Below are positions 8,206-17,640 of a DNA stretch of 64,000 nt, piece by piece. The notes below the pieces were generated by a model. It had not been told where the DNA came from and searched no databases. It worked only from the letters and a program-made list of their open reading frames with translations. How positions within the stretch are numbered: the stretch's first letter is position 1; the number at the start of each line of letters is the position of its first letter. Location of the stretch: the NCBI GenBank assembly GCA_002354635.1, contig DELZ01000005.1:720368-784367 (forward strand), written 5' to 3'. This DNA comes from Sphingomonadales bacterium UBA2683. GTDB lineage: Bacteria; Pseudomonadota; Alphaproteobacteria; Sphingomonadales; Sphingomonadaceae. Position numbers and translations under genes: made by a program.

Positions 8206-9861
8206 ATGGCTGCTAAAGACGTAAAATTTGGTCGCGACGCTCGCGAACGCATTCTCAAGGGCGTGAACACGCTGGCCGACGCCGTTAAGGTAACCCTCGG
8301 TCCAAAAGGCCGCAATGTTGTGCTCGACAAGAGCTTTGGCGCACCGCGCATCACCAAGGACGGTGTTTCGGTTGCCAAGGAAATCGAACTGAAGGACAAG
8401 TTCGAGAATATGGGCGCACAGATGCTTCGTGAAGTCGCATCGAAAACCAACGATGTTGCTGGCGACGGCACCACCACCGCTACCGTTCTCGCTCAGGCGA
8501 TCGTCAAGGAAGGCATGAAATCCGTGTCGGCCGGCATGAACCCGATGGATCTGAAGCGCGGCATCGATCAGGCGGTCCTGGCCGTGGTTGCGGATCTCAA
8601 GAAGCGCTCGAAAGACGTCAAGGGCAGCGAAGAAATTGCCCAGGTCGGCATCATCTCCGCCAATGGCGACAAGGAAGTCGGCGAAAAAATCGCCGAAGCC
8701 ATGGAAAAAGTCGGCAAGGAAGGCGTGATCACGGTTGAAGAAGCCAAGGGTCTCGACTTTGAACTGGACGTTGTCGAAGGCATGCAGTTTGACCGCGGTT
8801 ATCTGTCGCCTTACTTCATCACCAATCCGGACAAGATGGTTGCCGAACTCGACAATCCCTATATCCTGATCCACGAAAAGAAGCTGACCAACCTGCAGCC
8901 GCTGCTCCCGATTCTGGAAGCTGTTGTGCAGGCCGGACGTCCGCTGCTGATCATTGCCGAAGATATTGAAGGCGAAGCACTGGCGACCCTCGTGGTCAAC
9001 AAGCTGCGCGGCGGCCTCAAGATCGCAGCGGTCAAGGCACCTGGTTTTGGCGATCGTCGCAAGGCGATGCTCGAAGATATCGCGATCCTGACCAAGGGTG
9101 AAATGATCTCCGAAGATCTCGGCATCAAGCTGGAAAGCGTTACGCTGAACATGCTCGGTGAAGCCAAGAATGTCACGATCGACAAGGATAACACCACGAT
9201 CGTCGACGGTGCTGGCAAGAAGGGCGACATCAAGGCACGCGTGGAAGCGATCCGCAACCAGATCGGCAACACCACCTCCGACTATGACAAGGAAAAGCTG
9301 CAGGAACGTCTGGCGAAACTCGCCGGCGGTGTTGCCGTGATCAAGGTCGGCGGCGCGTCCGAAGTGGAAGTGAAAGAGAAGAAAGACCGTGTCGACGACG
9401 CGCTGCACGCCACCCGTGCGGCTGTCGAAGAAGGTATTGTCCCTGGCGGCGGTGCTGCGCTTCTCTATGCCACTGCGGCGCTCAAGGGCCTCGAAGGCAT
9501 CAACGACGACCAGACCCGCGGTATCGACATTGTTCGTCGCGCGTTGCAGGCTCCGGTTCGCCAGATTGCTGAAAATGCCGGTTTTGACGGCGCGGTTGTT
9601 GCCGGCAAGATGCTCGACCAGAAGAGCAAGGAATTCGGCTTCAACGCATCGACCGATGTTTATGAAGACCTTGTGAAAGCTGGCGTGATCGATCCGACCA
9701 AGGTTGTCCGTGCTGCGCTGCAGGATGCGTCCTCGGTTGCCGGACTGCTGATCACCACCGAAGCGGCTGTGGCGGAACTGCCATCAGACGACAAGGGCGG
9801 CGGCGGCGGCATGCCCGACATGGGCGGCATGGGCGGCGGCATGGGCGGCATGGGCTTCTAA
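8206..9861 (+). CDS. groEL: Chaperonin GroEL
   Basis: A 551-residue Hsp60 chaperonin of full length. It starts MAAKDVKFGRDARERIL, has the ATP-binding GDGTTTATVLAQ block (about residues 86-97) and ends in the characteristic Gly-Met repeat tail (GGMGGGMGGMGF). It refolds proteins in an ATP-dependent double ring with GroES. A strong rho-independent terminator follows 47 bases after the stop codon. The antisense strand is open over most of the gene, an effect of its codon use. Confidence 0.98.
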   Translation: MAAKDVKFGRDARERILKGVNTLADAVKVTLGPKGRNVVLDKSFGAPRITKDGVSVAKEIELKDKFENMGAQMLREVASKTNDVAGDGTTTATVLAQAIVKEGMKSVSAGMNPMDLKRGIDQAVLAVVADLKKRSKDVKGSEEIAQVGIISANGDKEVGEKIAEAMEKVGKEGVITVEEAKGLDFELDVVEGMQFDRGYLSPYFITNPDKMVAELDNPYILIHEKKLTNLQPLLPILEAVVQAGRPLLIIAEDIEGEALATLVVNKLRGGLKIAAVKAPGFGDRRKAMLEDIAILTKGEMISEDLGIKLESVTLNMLGEAKNVTIDKDNTTIVDGAGKKGDIKARVEAIRNQIGNTTSDYDKEKLQERLAKLAGGVAVIKVGGASEVEVKEKKDRVDDALHATRAAVEEGIVPGGGAALLYATAALKGLEGINDDQTRGIDIVRRALQAPVRQIAENAGFDGAVVAGKMLDQKSKEFGFNASTDVYEDLVKAGVIDPTKVVRAALQDASSVAGLLITTEAAVAELPSDDKGGGGGMPDMGGMGGGMGGMGF

Positions 9862-9907
9862 GCACCCAAACCACTCAGGCTTTCGGCTTGCGCTGAAACC
9901 AACAAGA

Positions 9908-9937
9908 GGGCTGGAAGGAAACTTCCGGCCCTTTTTT
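9908..9937 (+). terminator. Rho-independent terminator after groEL
   Basis: A 10-base stem (GGGCTGGAAG paired with CTTCCGGCCC, one G-T pair) with a GAAA tetraloop, followed directly by six T residues. It ends the groESL transcript. Confidence 0.93.
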
Positions 9938-10020
9938 GTCGGGTTGCGAGATGCGTTTGCAAATGCTGCAACATATGCAATGAGGTTGCCCTGGATATGA
10001 CAGCAACAGGATGATTTCTT

Positions 10021-11868
10021 ATGCGCAGCCGCCTCTTTCTAAACAGCTCGTTCCTGATGATCGGACTCGCTGTCCTGTCTCCGACTCCGGCAATCGCAGC
10101 GCCCGATCAGCAGGTCCAAGCAGCGCAATCCGAGACCGACCGGATCAACGCCTGGTTTGATGAAAAATACGAGGAGGAACTCAAGTTCAGCCCGATCGAA
10201 CAGACCTTCATCGGGCGCAAGACCGACTATGGCCTGATCGACGATTTCAGCGACGCCGGCGCAGACCGAGAACTGGCCTGGTTGCGTGATGCGGTTGCCG
10301 AGATGAAAAGCCGTTTTGACTATGCCCAGCTCTCGCCCGAGGCGCAGACATCCTATGATATCTGGTTGTACAATCTGAAGCAGGCAGAGGCGGGCCTGCC
10401 GTTCCGCAGCCATCGCTATGTGCTGCACCAGCATAACGGCCTGCAATCCTTTTTCCCGACCTTTCTGATCAACACCCACAAGGTTGCGACGGAGGCGGAC
10501 ATGCAGGGCTTCATCCAGCGTCTTTCCGGCGTTGCCACCGCGCTCGACCAGTTGCTGGTACGGGCAAAGTCCAACGCCGATGCGGGCACCCGCCCGCCAC
10601 GCTTCGCCTATGAGGGTGTGATCGACCAGTCGACCAAGATCATCTCCGGCGCGCCCTTTGATGACGGTGCGCCCTCGGCAATCTGGACCGCGACCGAAGA
10701 GAAGTTGCGGGGACTGGTCGATAGCGGTGCGATCGACGAAGCGCGCGCTGCGGAATTGCGGGACGCGGCCAAAACGGCTCTGATTTCTGCCTTCGCTCCA
10801 GCCTATCAGCGGATCATCGCCTGGTATCAGTCGGATATGCCGAACACCGACGCTTCTCCCAAAGGCGTTGGTGCGCTGGCTAACGGCCAGGCATTTTACA
10901 ACTATCGGCTCGCCAATCAGACGACGACGGAACTGACTGCTGACGAGATTCACAATCTCGGCCTGTCGGAGGTGGCGCGGCTGCGCGGCGACATGGAAGC
11001 GGTCAAGGAGCAGGTGGAATTTGACGGCGACCTCAAGGATTTCTTCACGTTCATTCGCGAGGATGACCAATTCTATTTTTCGGACGACGATGCCGGAGCC
11101 GATCAATATATCGCGGCGGCCAAAGACCATATCGAGGCGTTGAAAAAACTGCTGCCGGACTATTTCGGCATATTGCCCAAGGCGGATCTCGAGGTGCGGC
11201 GGGTCGAAGCCTTCCGTGAGCGCGATGGTGCCGCCCAGCATTATCGCAGCGGCACGCCCGACGGCTCGCGGCCCGGCATCTATTATGCCCATCTGTCAGA
11301 CATGCGCGCGATGCCGATTCCGACGCTCGAAGTGATTGCCTATCACGAGGGTCTGCCCGGCCATCATATGCAGATTTCCATTGCCCAGGAACTGACCGGC
11401 ATTCCTGTCTTCCGCACCCAGGCGGGCTATACCGCCTATAGCGAGGGCTGGGGCCTCTATTCCGAAACGCTGGCCAAGGAAATGGGCGGCTATGAGAATC
11501 CCTATTCCGAATTCGGGCGCCTGACGAGCGAGATCTGGCGCGCGATCCGGCTGGTCGTGGATACCGGGCTGCACAGCAAGGGCTGGAGCGAGGAGCAGGC
11601 TGTGGCCTATTTCCTTGAAAACAGTTCCATTCCGGAAGCCGCTGTCCGCTCCGAGGTGCGCCGTTATCTGGTCAATCCGGGGCAGGCAACCAGCTACAAG
11701 ATCGGGATGATCAAGATTCTCGAACTGCGTCAACGGGCCAGGGACCAACTCGGTGACCGGTTCGATATCCGCGCTTTTCACGATGTGGTATTGGGTGGCG
11801 GAGCATTGCCGCTGGGCATATTGGAGCAGCGGGTGGATCAGTGGATTGCCGATGTGAACGCGGGATAG
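10021..11868 (+). CDS. Exported DUF885 family metallopeptidase-like protein
   Basis: A 615-residue protein with a Sec signal peptide (cut near residue 27, after TPAIAA). The C-terminal part contains the DUF885 motif AYHEGLPGHHMQ, with HE...GHH as likely zinc ligands, and the TAYSEGWGLYSE block typical of the family. DUF885 proteins belong to the gluzincin-like peptidases and act in the periplasm or outer envelope; their substrates are mostly unknown. It is transcribed alone, downstream of the groEL terminator. Confidence 0.85.
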   Translation: MRSRLFLNSSFLMIGLAVLSPTPAIAAPDQQVQAAQSETDRINAWFDEKYEEELKFSPIEQTFIGRKTDYGLIDDFSDAGADRELAWLRDAVAEMKSRFDYAQLSPEAQTSYDIWLYNLKQAEAGLPFRSHRYVLHQHNGLQSFFPTFLINTHKVATEADMQGFIQRLSGVATALDQLLVRAKSNADAGTRPPRFAYEGVIDQSTKIISGAPFDDGAPSAIWTATEEKLRGLVDSGAIDEARAAELRDAAKTALISAFAPAYQRIIAWYQSDMPNTDASPKGVGALANGQAFYNYRLANQTTTELTADEIHNLGLSEVARLRGDMEAVKEQVEFDGDLKDFFTFIREDDQFYFSDDDAGADQYIAAAKDHIEALKKLLPDYFGILPKADLEVRRVEAFRERDGAAQHYRSGTPDGSRPGIYYAHLSDMRAMPIPTLEVIAYHEGLPGHHMQISIAQELTGIPVFRTQAGYTAYSEGWGLYSETLAKEMGGYENPYSEFGRLTSEIWRAIRLVVDTGLHSKGWSEEQAVAYFLENSSIPEAAVRSEVRRYLVNPGQATSYKIGMIKILELRQRARDQLGDRFDIRAFHDVVLGGGALPLGILEQRVDQWIADVNAG

Positions 11869-11953
11869 CGCATTCAGCTTCCCGGATTTGGCCGACCGCA
11901 AAAGCTATCATGCGCCCTTCCTGCTTGATATAGACAAGGATCAGGGAGATGGA

Positions 11954-11971
11954 CTCCGGCCTGCGCCGGGG
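11954..11971. repeat. Short GC-rich hairpin upstream of sdaA
   Basis: A small palindrome (CTCCGGC-CTGC-GCCGGGG, one T-G pair) between the DUF885 gene and sdaA. It resembles the short CCGGC...GCCGG hairpins scattered in sphingomonad intergenic DNA. With a single copy in the window it may be a degenerate repeat or a weak terminator; no T-run follows. Confidence 0.4.
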
Positions 11972-11994
11972 AACGGGGAAGGACAACACGCGAT

Positions 11995-13371
11995 ATGGTT
12001 GCCAGCACATTCGAGCTGTTCAAGATTGGCGTAGGGCCTTCGAGTTCCCATACGATGGGACCGATGCTGGCGGCGGCGCTGTTTGTTGAGCGGCTGGCCG
12101 ATGCCGGCAGGCTGGATGATGTGACGCGACTGGAGACGTTGCTGTTTGGATCGCTGGCGCTAACCGGCAAGGGCCACGCGACCGACCGCGCCATACTCCT
12201 CGGCCTGTCGGGACAGCGACCGGAGAATATCGAGCCGGATGCAGCGGATGTGCTGGTGGACCAAATCCGCACGCGCTCGGAAATCTGTGTAAACGGTTCC
12301 CGCGCCATCGCCTTTGCCGAAGAGGCAGACGTTGTTTTCGACCAGAAGAAGCGGCTCGATTTCCATAGCAATGCCATGCGTTTCAACGCCTTTTCCGGCG
12401 AAACGCTGGTCGCGAGCCGGGTCTATTATTCGGTCGGCGGAGGTGCCGTTCTGGACGAGGACCAGATCGGCAGCAACAATCCCGAAAGCGGCCTGTGGGA
12501 CGTTCCCCACCGTTTCTGTTCGGGCGCGGACCTGCTCCGGATAGCGGCAGACGAGCAGCTGTCCATCGCCGAGATCATGCGGGCCAACGAGCGGACGAGT
12601 CTGGCAGACGAGGACATAAGCGCGGGGATTCGCGAGATTGCCGATGCCATGTCCGCATGTATCGATCGCGGGATCCAGCAGGAGGGCATTCTGCCTGGCG
12701 GCCTGCGGGTCAAGCGCCGGGCGCCGCTGATCCACGCCCGGCTGATGGAGCGGCAGGAGCGGGCGCTGTCCGACCCGCTGACGATATTGGACTGGGTCAA
12801 TCTGTGGGCGCTGGCGGTCAACGAGGAAAATGCCGCCGGTGGCAAGGTGGTGACCGCGCCGACCAATGGCGCGGCGGGGATTGTTCCGTCGGTGTTGCGT
12901 TTTTATGAGAGATTTGCTCCGAAGGCGGACATGGCCGGCGTCGAGACTTTCCTGCTGACCGCCGCCGCAATCGGTTCCCTGTTCAAGGAAAATGCGTCCA
13001 TTTCCGGGGCCGAGGTCGGCTGCCAGGGCGAGGTCGGTGTTGCCTGCTCCATGGCCGCAGCCGGGCTGACGGCTGCCTGGGGTGGCACGCCGCTGCAAGT
13101 GGAAAATGCCGCCGAGATCGGGATGGAACATAATCTCGGCCTGACCTGCGATCCGGTCGGCGGTCTGGTGCAGGTGCCGTGCATCGAGCGTAACGCGGTC
13201 GGCGCGGTCAAGGCGATCGAGGCGGCGCGGCTGGCGATTCTCGGGGACGGTACCCACCGGGTCAGTCTTGACGAGGTGATCGAGACCATGCGCAAGACGG
13301 GACTGGACATGTCCGAGCGCTACAAGGAAACCTCACAGGGGGGGCTGGCCGTCAATCTGGTCGAATGCTGA
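11995..13371 (+). CDS. sdaA: L-serine ammonia-lyase, iron-sulfur type, single chain
   Basis: A 458-residue single-chain L-serine dehydratase, converting L-serine to pyruvate and ammonia. The beta domain is N-terminal (FELFKIGVGPSSSHTMGPM at the start) and the alpha domain C-terminal. The catalytic region carries the cluster cysteines in GCQGEVGVACSMAAAG, LTCDPVGG and VQVPCIERN, which hold an oxygen-sensitive 4Fe-4S cluster. The length matches the bacterial type 2 enzyme. It precedes an MBL hydrolase by 22 bases; no clear functional link. Confidence 0.95.
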   Translation: MVASTFELFKIGVGPSSSHTMGPMLAAALFVERLADAGRLDDVTRLETLLFGSLALTGKGHATDRAILLGLSGQRPENIEPDAADVLVDQIRTRSEICVNGSRAIAFAEEADVVFDQKKRLDFHSNAMRFNAFSGETLVASRVYYSVGGGAVLDEDQIGSNNPESGLWDVPHRFCSGADLLRIAADEQLSIAEIMRANERTSLADEDISAGIREIADAMSACIDRGIQQEGILPGGLRVKRRAPLIHARLMERQERALSDPLTILDWVNLWALAVNEENAAGGKVVTAPTNGAAGIVPSVLRFYERFAPKADMAGVETFLLTAAAIGSLFKENASISGAEVGCQGEVGVACSMAAAGLTAAWGGTPLQVENAAEIGMEHNLGLTCDPVGGLVQVPCIERNAVGAVKAIEAARLAILGDGTHRVSLDEVIETMRKTGLDMSERYKETSQGGLAVNLVEC

Positions 13372-13393
13372 GTCAAAACGGGGGAGCAGGGCG

Positions 13394-14467
13394 ATGAAGA
13401 AACTGGGTATGGGACTGTTGATACTGCTGCTGCTGGCGGCTGGCACCGGCATATTGTTCCGGGAACAGATTGGCGGGCAGCTGTTCGCCAGCGCGGTGGA
13501 AACGGGTGTGGCCCGCGACGTGATCGGTGGCCTGCCGGATGGGATCAATGTGGTGCTGTGCGGATCCGGTTCGCCGCTGCCCGACCCCAGCCGCGCAGGT
13601 CCGTGTTCCGCCGTCATCATCGACGGCAAGATGTTCATTGTCGATATCGGCGGCGGCGCGGTGCGCAATCTTGGCCTGATCGGATTGAATCCCGGTGCCA
13701 CGGAAGCGCTGCTGCTGACCCATTTTCACAGCGACCATATCGACGGCATGGGGGAATTGATGATGCAGCGCTGGGCCGGCGGCGGCCGGGATGCGGCGCT
13801 GCCGGTGATTGCACCGGAGGGCGTGGAGGCGATTGTCGATGGTCTCAACGCCGCCTATGCGGCCGATGCGCAATATCGGATCGCCCATCATGGCGAAGCG
13901 ACCATATTGCCGACCGGAAAAGGCGGCGCGGCCCGGCCATTTTCGATGCCAGACGGGCAAGCGCGGCTGGTGGTTTATGACGAGGATGGAATCAGGATCA
14001 CCGCCTTTGCCGTTGACCACAAGCCGATTGCGCCCGCGGTGGGCTATCGTTTCGATTACAAGGGCCGCTCGGTCGTGTTCAGCGGCGATACGGTCAAATT
14101 GCCGGCTGTCGCGAAGGCATGCAACGGCTGCGACCTGTTGGTGCACGAAGCATTGAACGCCGAGATGGTTGGCACGATGGAGAAGGCTTTTGCCAAAGCC
14201 GGACGCGAGCGGATGGTCAAAATAATGGCCGATATTCAGGACTATCACACCACGCCGGTTGAGGCGGCCGAAACGGCCAGAGCCGGGAAGGCGAAGATGC
14301 TGGTGCTCTCGCATATCGTTCCGGCGTTGCCGCTTGCCTATCTGGACAGCTATTATCTGAAGGGTACTGCCGATGCCTATGACGGGCCCGTCATATTGGG
14401 TCAGGACGGGATGCTGTTCAGCCTGCCCGCCAATAAGGATAGTATCGAACGGGGGGATCTTCTCTAG
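13394..14467 (+). CDS. Exported or membrane-anchored metallo-beta-lactamase fold hydrolase
   Basis: A 357-residue protein with an N-terminal hydrophobic segment (about residues 5-22) and an MBL-fold domain. Metal-binding motif HFHSDHIDGMGE (about residues 115-126) fits HxHxDH; other likely ligands are the aspartate in FSGDTVKL and the histidine in LSHIVPAL. Overall it resembles RNase Z-like/arylsulfatase-like MBL proteins of periplasmic or envelope location. The substrate is unknown. It ends 29 bases before the MDR reductase gene. Confidence 0.82.
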   Translation: MKKLGMGLLILLLLAAGTGILFREQIGGQLFASAVETGVARDVIGGLPDGINVVLCGSGSPLPDPSRAGPCSAVIIDGKMFIVDIGGGAVRNLGLIGLNPGATEALLLTHFHSDHIDGMGELMMQRWAGGGRDAALPVIAPEGVEAIVDGLNAAYAADAQYRIAHHGEATILPTGKGGAARPFSMPDGQARLVVYDEDGIRITAFAVDHKPIAPAVGYRFDYKGRSVVFSGDTVKLPAVAKACNGCDLLVHEALNAEMVGTMEKAFAKAGRERMVKIMADIQDYHTTPVEAAETARAGKAKMLVLSHIVPALPLAYLDSYYLKGTADAYDGPVILGQDGMLFSLPANKDSIERGDLL

Positions 14468-14496
14468 ATTGCGCGAGAGCCAAGGAGAAAATCGCT

Positions 14497-15501
14497 GTGA
14501 CCACCAACCGTTTCTGGCAGCTGAACAGTCGCCCCGAGGGGAGTGATGTTTCGGGCGCGCTGTCGCTGGAAAGCGAGCCGATGCCGGCGCTCGCCGATGG
14601 CGAAGTTTTGGTCAGGGCCGCCTATCTGTCGATGGATGCGGGCACGCGCATGTGGATGACCGAGCGCGAAGACAGCTATCAGCCGCCGCTGGAACTGGGC
14701 ACCAAGATGGTCGGGCTGGTGCTCGGTCATGTCGCCGCTTCGCGCCATGCCGCTTTTGCCGAGGGCGATCTGGTACGCGGCTTCGGGCAATGGGCCGAAT
14801 ATAGCGTGATGCAGCCGGAGCTCGCAGGTCTGGTAAAGGTTGACGACAGCATCGGCGACATCAAGCAGCATTTCGGTGTGCTCGGCTTCAATGGCTGGAC
14901 CGCGCTGTGGGGTATCAAGGAAACGGCCGGTGTCAAGGCGGGAGACAATGTGCTGGTCTCGGCCGCGGCCGGATCCACCGGCGTGCTGGCCTGCCAGGTT
15001 GCGAAAATCCTCGGTGCGAATGTCTATGGCCTGGCCGGCGGACCGGAGAAATGCCGCTGGCTGGAAGAGGACCTCGCGATCACCAAGGCGATCGACTACA
15101 AGAAGGATGATATTGCTGCCGAGCTGGCGAAGGTCGAGGGCGGGATCAACGCCTATTTCGACAATGTCGGTGGGCCAATTCTCGATGCGGTGCTGCCCAA
15201 TATGGCGCTCTACGGCCGGATCGCGCTGTGCGGGCTGCTGGCGCAATATGAAGGCGACGGGCGCGGGCGGGGACCGGAACAGTTCGACCAGATATTGATG
15301 AAACGGCTGCGCATCGAAGGCTTTTTCTCTCCCGATTTTGCCGATCAGGGCGAACGGTTGACGGCGGAGCTGAAACAGTGGCTCGACGCCGGACTGATCG
15401 ACACGCCCTTTGATGTTACCGACGGCATCGAGAATGTCCTGAACGCCTATGAGAAGCTGTTCACCGGCGGCAATATCGGCAAGGTGCTGGTAAAAATCTA
15501 G
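14497..15501 (+). CDS. NADP-dependent MDR-family oxidoreductase
   Basis: A 334-residue zinc-independent medium-chain reductase of the leukotriene B4 12-hydroxydehydrogenase/CurA group. It contains the cofactor-binding segment AAAGSTGVLACQVAKILGA (about residues 155-173) and YFDNVGGPILDAVLPNMA typical of this group. These enzymes reduce the carbon-carbon double bond of alpha,beta-unsaturated carbonyls with NADPH. The start is GTG with an AAGGAG site 7 bases upstream. It overlaps the convergent MFS gene by four bases. Confidence 0.9.
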   Translation: MTTNRFWQLNSRPEGSDVSGALSLESEPMPALADGEVLVRAAYLSMDAGTRMWMTEREDSYQPPLELGTKMVGLVLGHVAASRHAAFAEGDLVRGFGQWAEYSVMQPELAGLVKVDDSIGDIKQHFGVLGFNGWTALWGIKETAGVKAGDNVLVSAAAGSTGVLACQVAKILGANVYGLAGGPEKCRWLEEDLAITKAIDYKKDDIAAELAKVEGGINAYFDNVGGPILDAVLPNMALYGRIALCGLLAQYEGDGRGRGPEQFDQILMKRLRIEGFFSPDFADQGERLTAELKQWLDAGLIDTPFDVTDGIENVLNAYEKLFTGGNIGKVLVKI

Positions 15502-16712
15502 GCTTTGGCCTGCCGGAAGCGCAGCCCCCAGAGCGACAGCCCCATGATAATCAGCGCATAGCCGATCGCCATAACCGAAATGCCAAGCCATCCGGCATAT
15601 TCATAGGTCGCGGCACCCAGCCAGCTCGATATGCCGCCGCCGATAAACATGATCACGATATAGATGGTCATCAGCCGGGTCCTGATTTCGGGCGCACGGC
15701 TGAACAGGATCGTCCGGCTGCAAATATCCACGGATGCCCCGCCGATGGAGTTGAAAACAACCGCGATCACCAGCAGCCAGAGATTGTCGCCGGCGAAGGG
15801 GAGCAGGCAAACACCGACGAGCTGTGCGAGAGAGAAATAGATGCGCGCGCGCTCGGCCCCGATCCGGTCCGCGAACCGGCCAGCATAGGGGGAGCCGAGG
15901 ACGTTGACGATAGCGATGATGGCGAGATAGCCAACCGTATCGACGCCATAGCCATTGCGCGGCAAATGCAGGCCTATCGCCAGCCAGAGCGCCAGAAACA
16001 GGCCGAAGGAAAGCGCCTGTATTAATCCGCCGAGCGGAACTTCCGGCAGGGATTTCATGATCGGCCAGAGCGAGCGGAGCAGTTCCGCATAGCGCGGTGG
16101 TTCGGTGCCGGACGGCTTCTCGTCCCGTTTGCGCTCCATGATCAGGGGCAGCAGGACTATCAGCATCCCCATGGACGCGACCCCGACCCAATAGGCCGAG
16201 CGCCAGCCGAAATAGTGGCCAAGCAGGCCGCCGCCGACGCGGCTGCCCAATATCCCCAGGGTGACGCCAGCGGCCATGATTCCGGTAACATGTCCCATGC
16301 GTTCGGGCGCGACGCGCTGGGTCACGTAGGCGGGCAGCAGATAGGGCGCGATGGTGACAAAGCCGAGCAGGGAAGAGGCCGCGGCAAACAGGAGGAAGCT
16401 GGCCGACAGCGCCATCGCCAGCATGGCCAGAAACTGACCGATGACGAATATTGTCACCAGCTTGCGGTTGTTGATCCGGTCCCCGAGCGGCAGCAACAGC
16501 AGGATGCCCAGCGCCAGCGCGATCTGGTTGAGCGCCGGAGCAAGCCCGACCGTCGCGCCGCTGACGCCGAATTCTTCGGCAACCGGCGTGATCAGCGGAT
16601 GGAGATAGTAGCCGTTGGCGACCACCGCCGCCGACGACAGCGCGAAAAGGAACAGCCGCAGCTCGCTGATACGGGTCGGCGTATGGCGTTCGGTGGGTTC
16701 GGGGCTGCTCAT
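15498..16712 (-). CDS. Major facilitator superfamily transporter
   Basis: A 404-residue protein with 12 predicted membrane helices. The loop between helices 2 and 3 carries LGDRINNRKLV, a form of the MFS G-x3-D-R signature, and the second half has the mirrored GRFADRIGAERARIYF. The pattern is that of drug/metabolite exporters of the YbcL/AraJ type. The substrate cannot be told. It converges on the MDR reductase. Confidence 0.88.
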   Translation of the reverse strand: MSSPEPTERHTPTRISELRLFLFALSSAAVVANGYYLHPLITPVAEEFGVSGATVGLAPALNQIALALGILLLLPLGDRINNRKLVTIFVIGQFLAMLAMALSASFLLFAAASSLLGFVTIAPYLLPAYVTQRVAPERMGHVTGIMAAGVTLGILGSRVGGGLLGHYFGWRSAYWVGVASMGMLIVLLPLIMERKRDEKPSGTEPPRYAELLRSLWPIMKSLPEVPLGGLIQALSFGLFLALWLAIGLHLPRNGYGVDTVGYLAIIAIVNVLGSPYAGRFADRIGAERARIYFSLAQLVGVCLLPFAGDNLWLLVIAVVFNSIGGASVDICSRTILFSRAPEIRTRLMTIYIVIMFIGGGISSWLGAATYEYAGWLGISVMAIGYALIIMGLSLWGLRFRQAKA

Positions 16713-16763
16713 TGCGATGTGCGCTTACGCGATAACCGTCAGGTGCAAAACATAATTCCCGGC

Positions 16764-17447
16764 TTAGAGCCTATCAATTATGTCTGCCAGATCCGACGCC
16801 TGACGGTTGTAAACCCGATCCCGAAGCCCGGCGAGCAATTCGGGATCGGCGATATCGGGATGGCCGCTGGCGAACGGCGGCTGCGGGTCATATTCGAGAC
16901 TGAGCTGGATCGTCTCGGCCAGTTGCTGCCCGGCAATTTCCGCAACCACTGTCAAGGCAAAGTCGATGCCCGAGGTCACGCCGCCGGCAGTGATCACATC
17001 GCCGTCCTGGACCACCCGCGCCTTTTGATAGGTGGCGCCGAATTTTCCCAGCAAGGAGGTATAGGCCCAGTGGCTGGTCGCACGCTTTCCGTCCAGCAGT
17101 CCGGCTGCGCCGAGCGCCAGAGAGCCCGTGCAAACCGATGTCACATATCGGGCCGCAGCCGCCTGATCGCGCAAGAATTGCAGCGTCGCACCGGCCTGAA
17201 TGACGCCCCGGATACCAAAGCCGCCGGGGACGCACAGCAGATCGGCCTGCGGGCAATCGGCGAAACCGGTAGAAGGCAGAATCGCGAAGCCGCTATCTGT
17301 CTCAATCGGCTTCACCTTTCTGGCAGCCGTGTGGACCACGGCGCCCGGCAGACGGGAAAACACCTGCGCCGGACCGGAAAAATCCAGCTGGGTAATGCCG
17401 TCGAACAGCAGGAAGACAATGTGAAAGGGGGTTGGATCATCGGACAT
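16764..17447 (-). CDS. DJ-1/PfpI family protein, isonitrile hydratase-like
   Basis: A 227-residue class I glutamine amidotransferase-like protein. The nucleophile elbow is VTSVCTGSLALGAAGLLDG (about residues 97-115), followed by RATSHWAY with a histidine. This block is conserved in isonitrile hydratase (InhA of Pseudomonas) and in the N-terminal domain of GlxA regulators. There is no helix-turn-helix domain, so an enzyme is likelier than a regulator. A second, different DJ-1-like protein is found near 58 kb. Confidence 0.83.
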   Translation of the reverse strand: MSDDPTPFHIVFLLFDGITQLDFSGPAQVFSRLPGAVVHTAARKVKPIETDSGFAILPSTGFADCPQADLLCVPGGFGIRGVIQAGATLQFLRDQAAAARYVTSVCTGSLALGAAGLLDGKRATSHWAYTSLLGKFGATYQKARVVQDGDVITAGGVTSGIDFALTVVAEIAGQQLAETIQLSLEYDPQPPFASGHPDIADPELLAGLRDRVYNRQASDLADIIDRL

Positions 17448-17640
17448 CGGGCTGCTCCCAGATTAGAGAAATGCCCAGGCGATCGGCTTTAAACATCGGT
17501 CCGCTCCCTGATGGGTTTCCATCCTGATCTCGCCAGTCACGAACCGTCCGTTCCTACCATTTGCGAGGGAAACAGACAATGTGTTTCGGTTGCGCTGGTC
17601 GGCCAGCCCCTATTAATCGGTTTGCTGGTATAGACGTGGC

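Noticed and set aside
8179..9408. Long open frame antisense to groEL (409 codons) and similar frames opposite groEL, DUF885, polA and hemN
   Set aside because: These arise from GC-rich codon use of the strongly supported gene on the other strand. They show no recognised motif and no ribosome sites.
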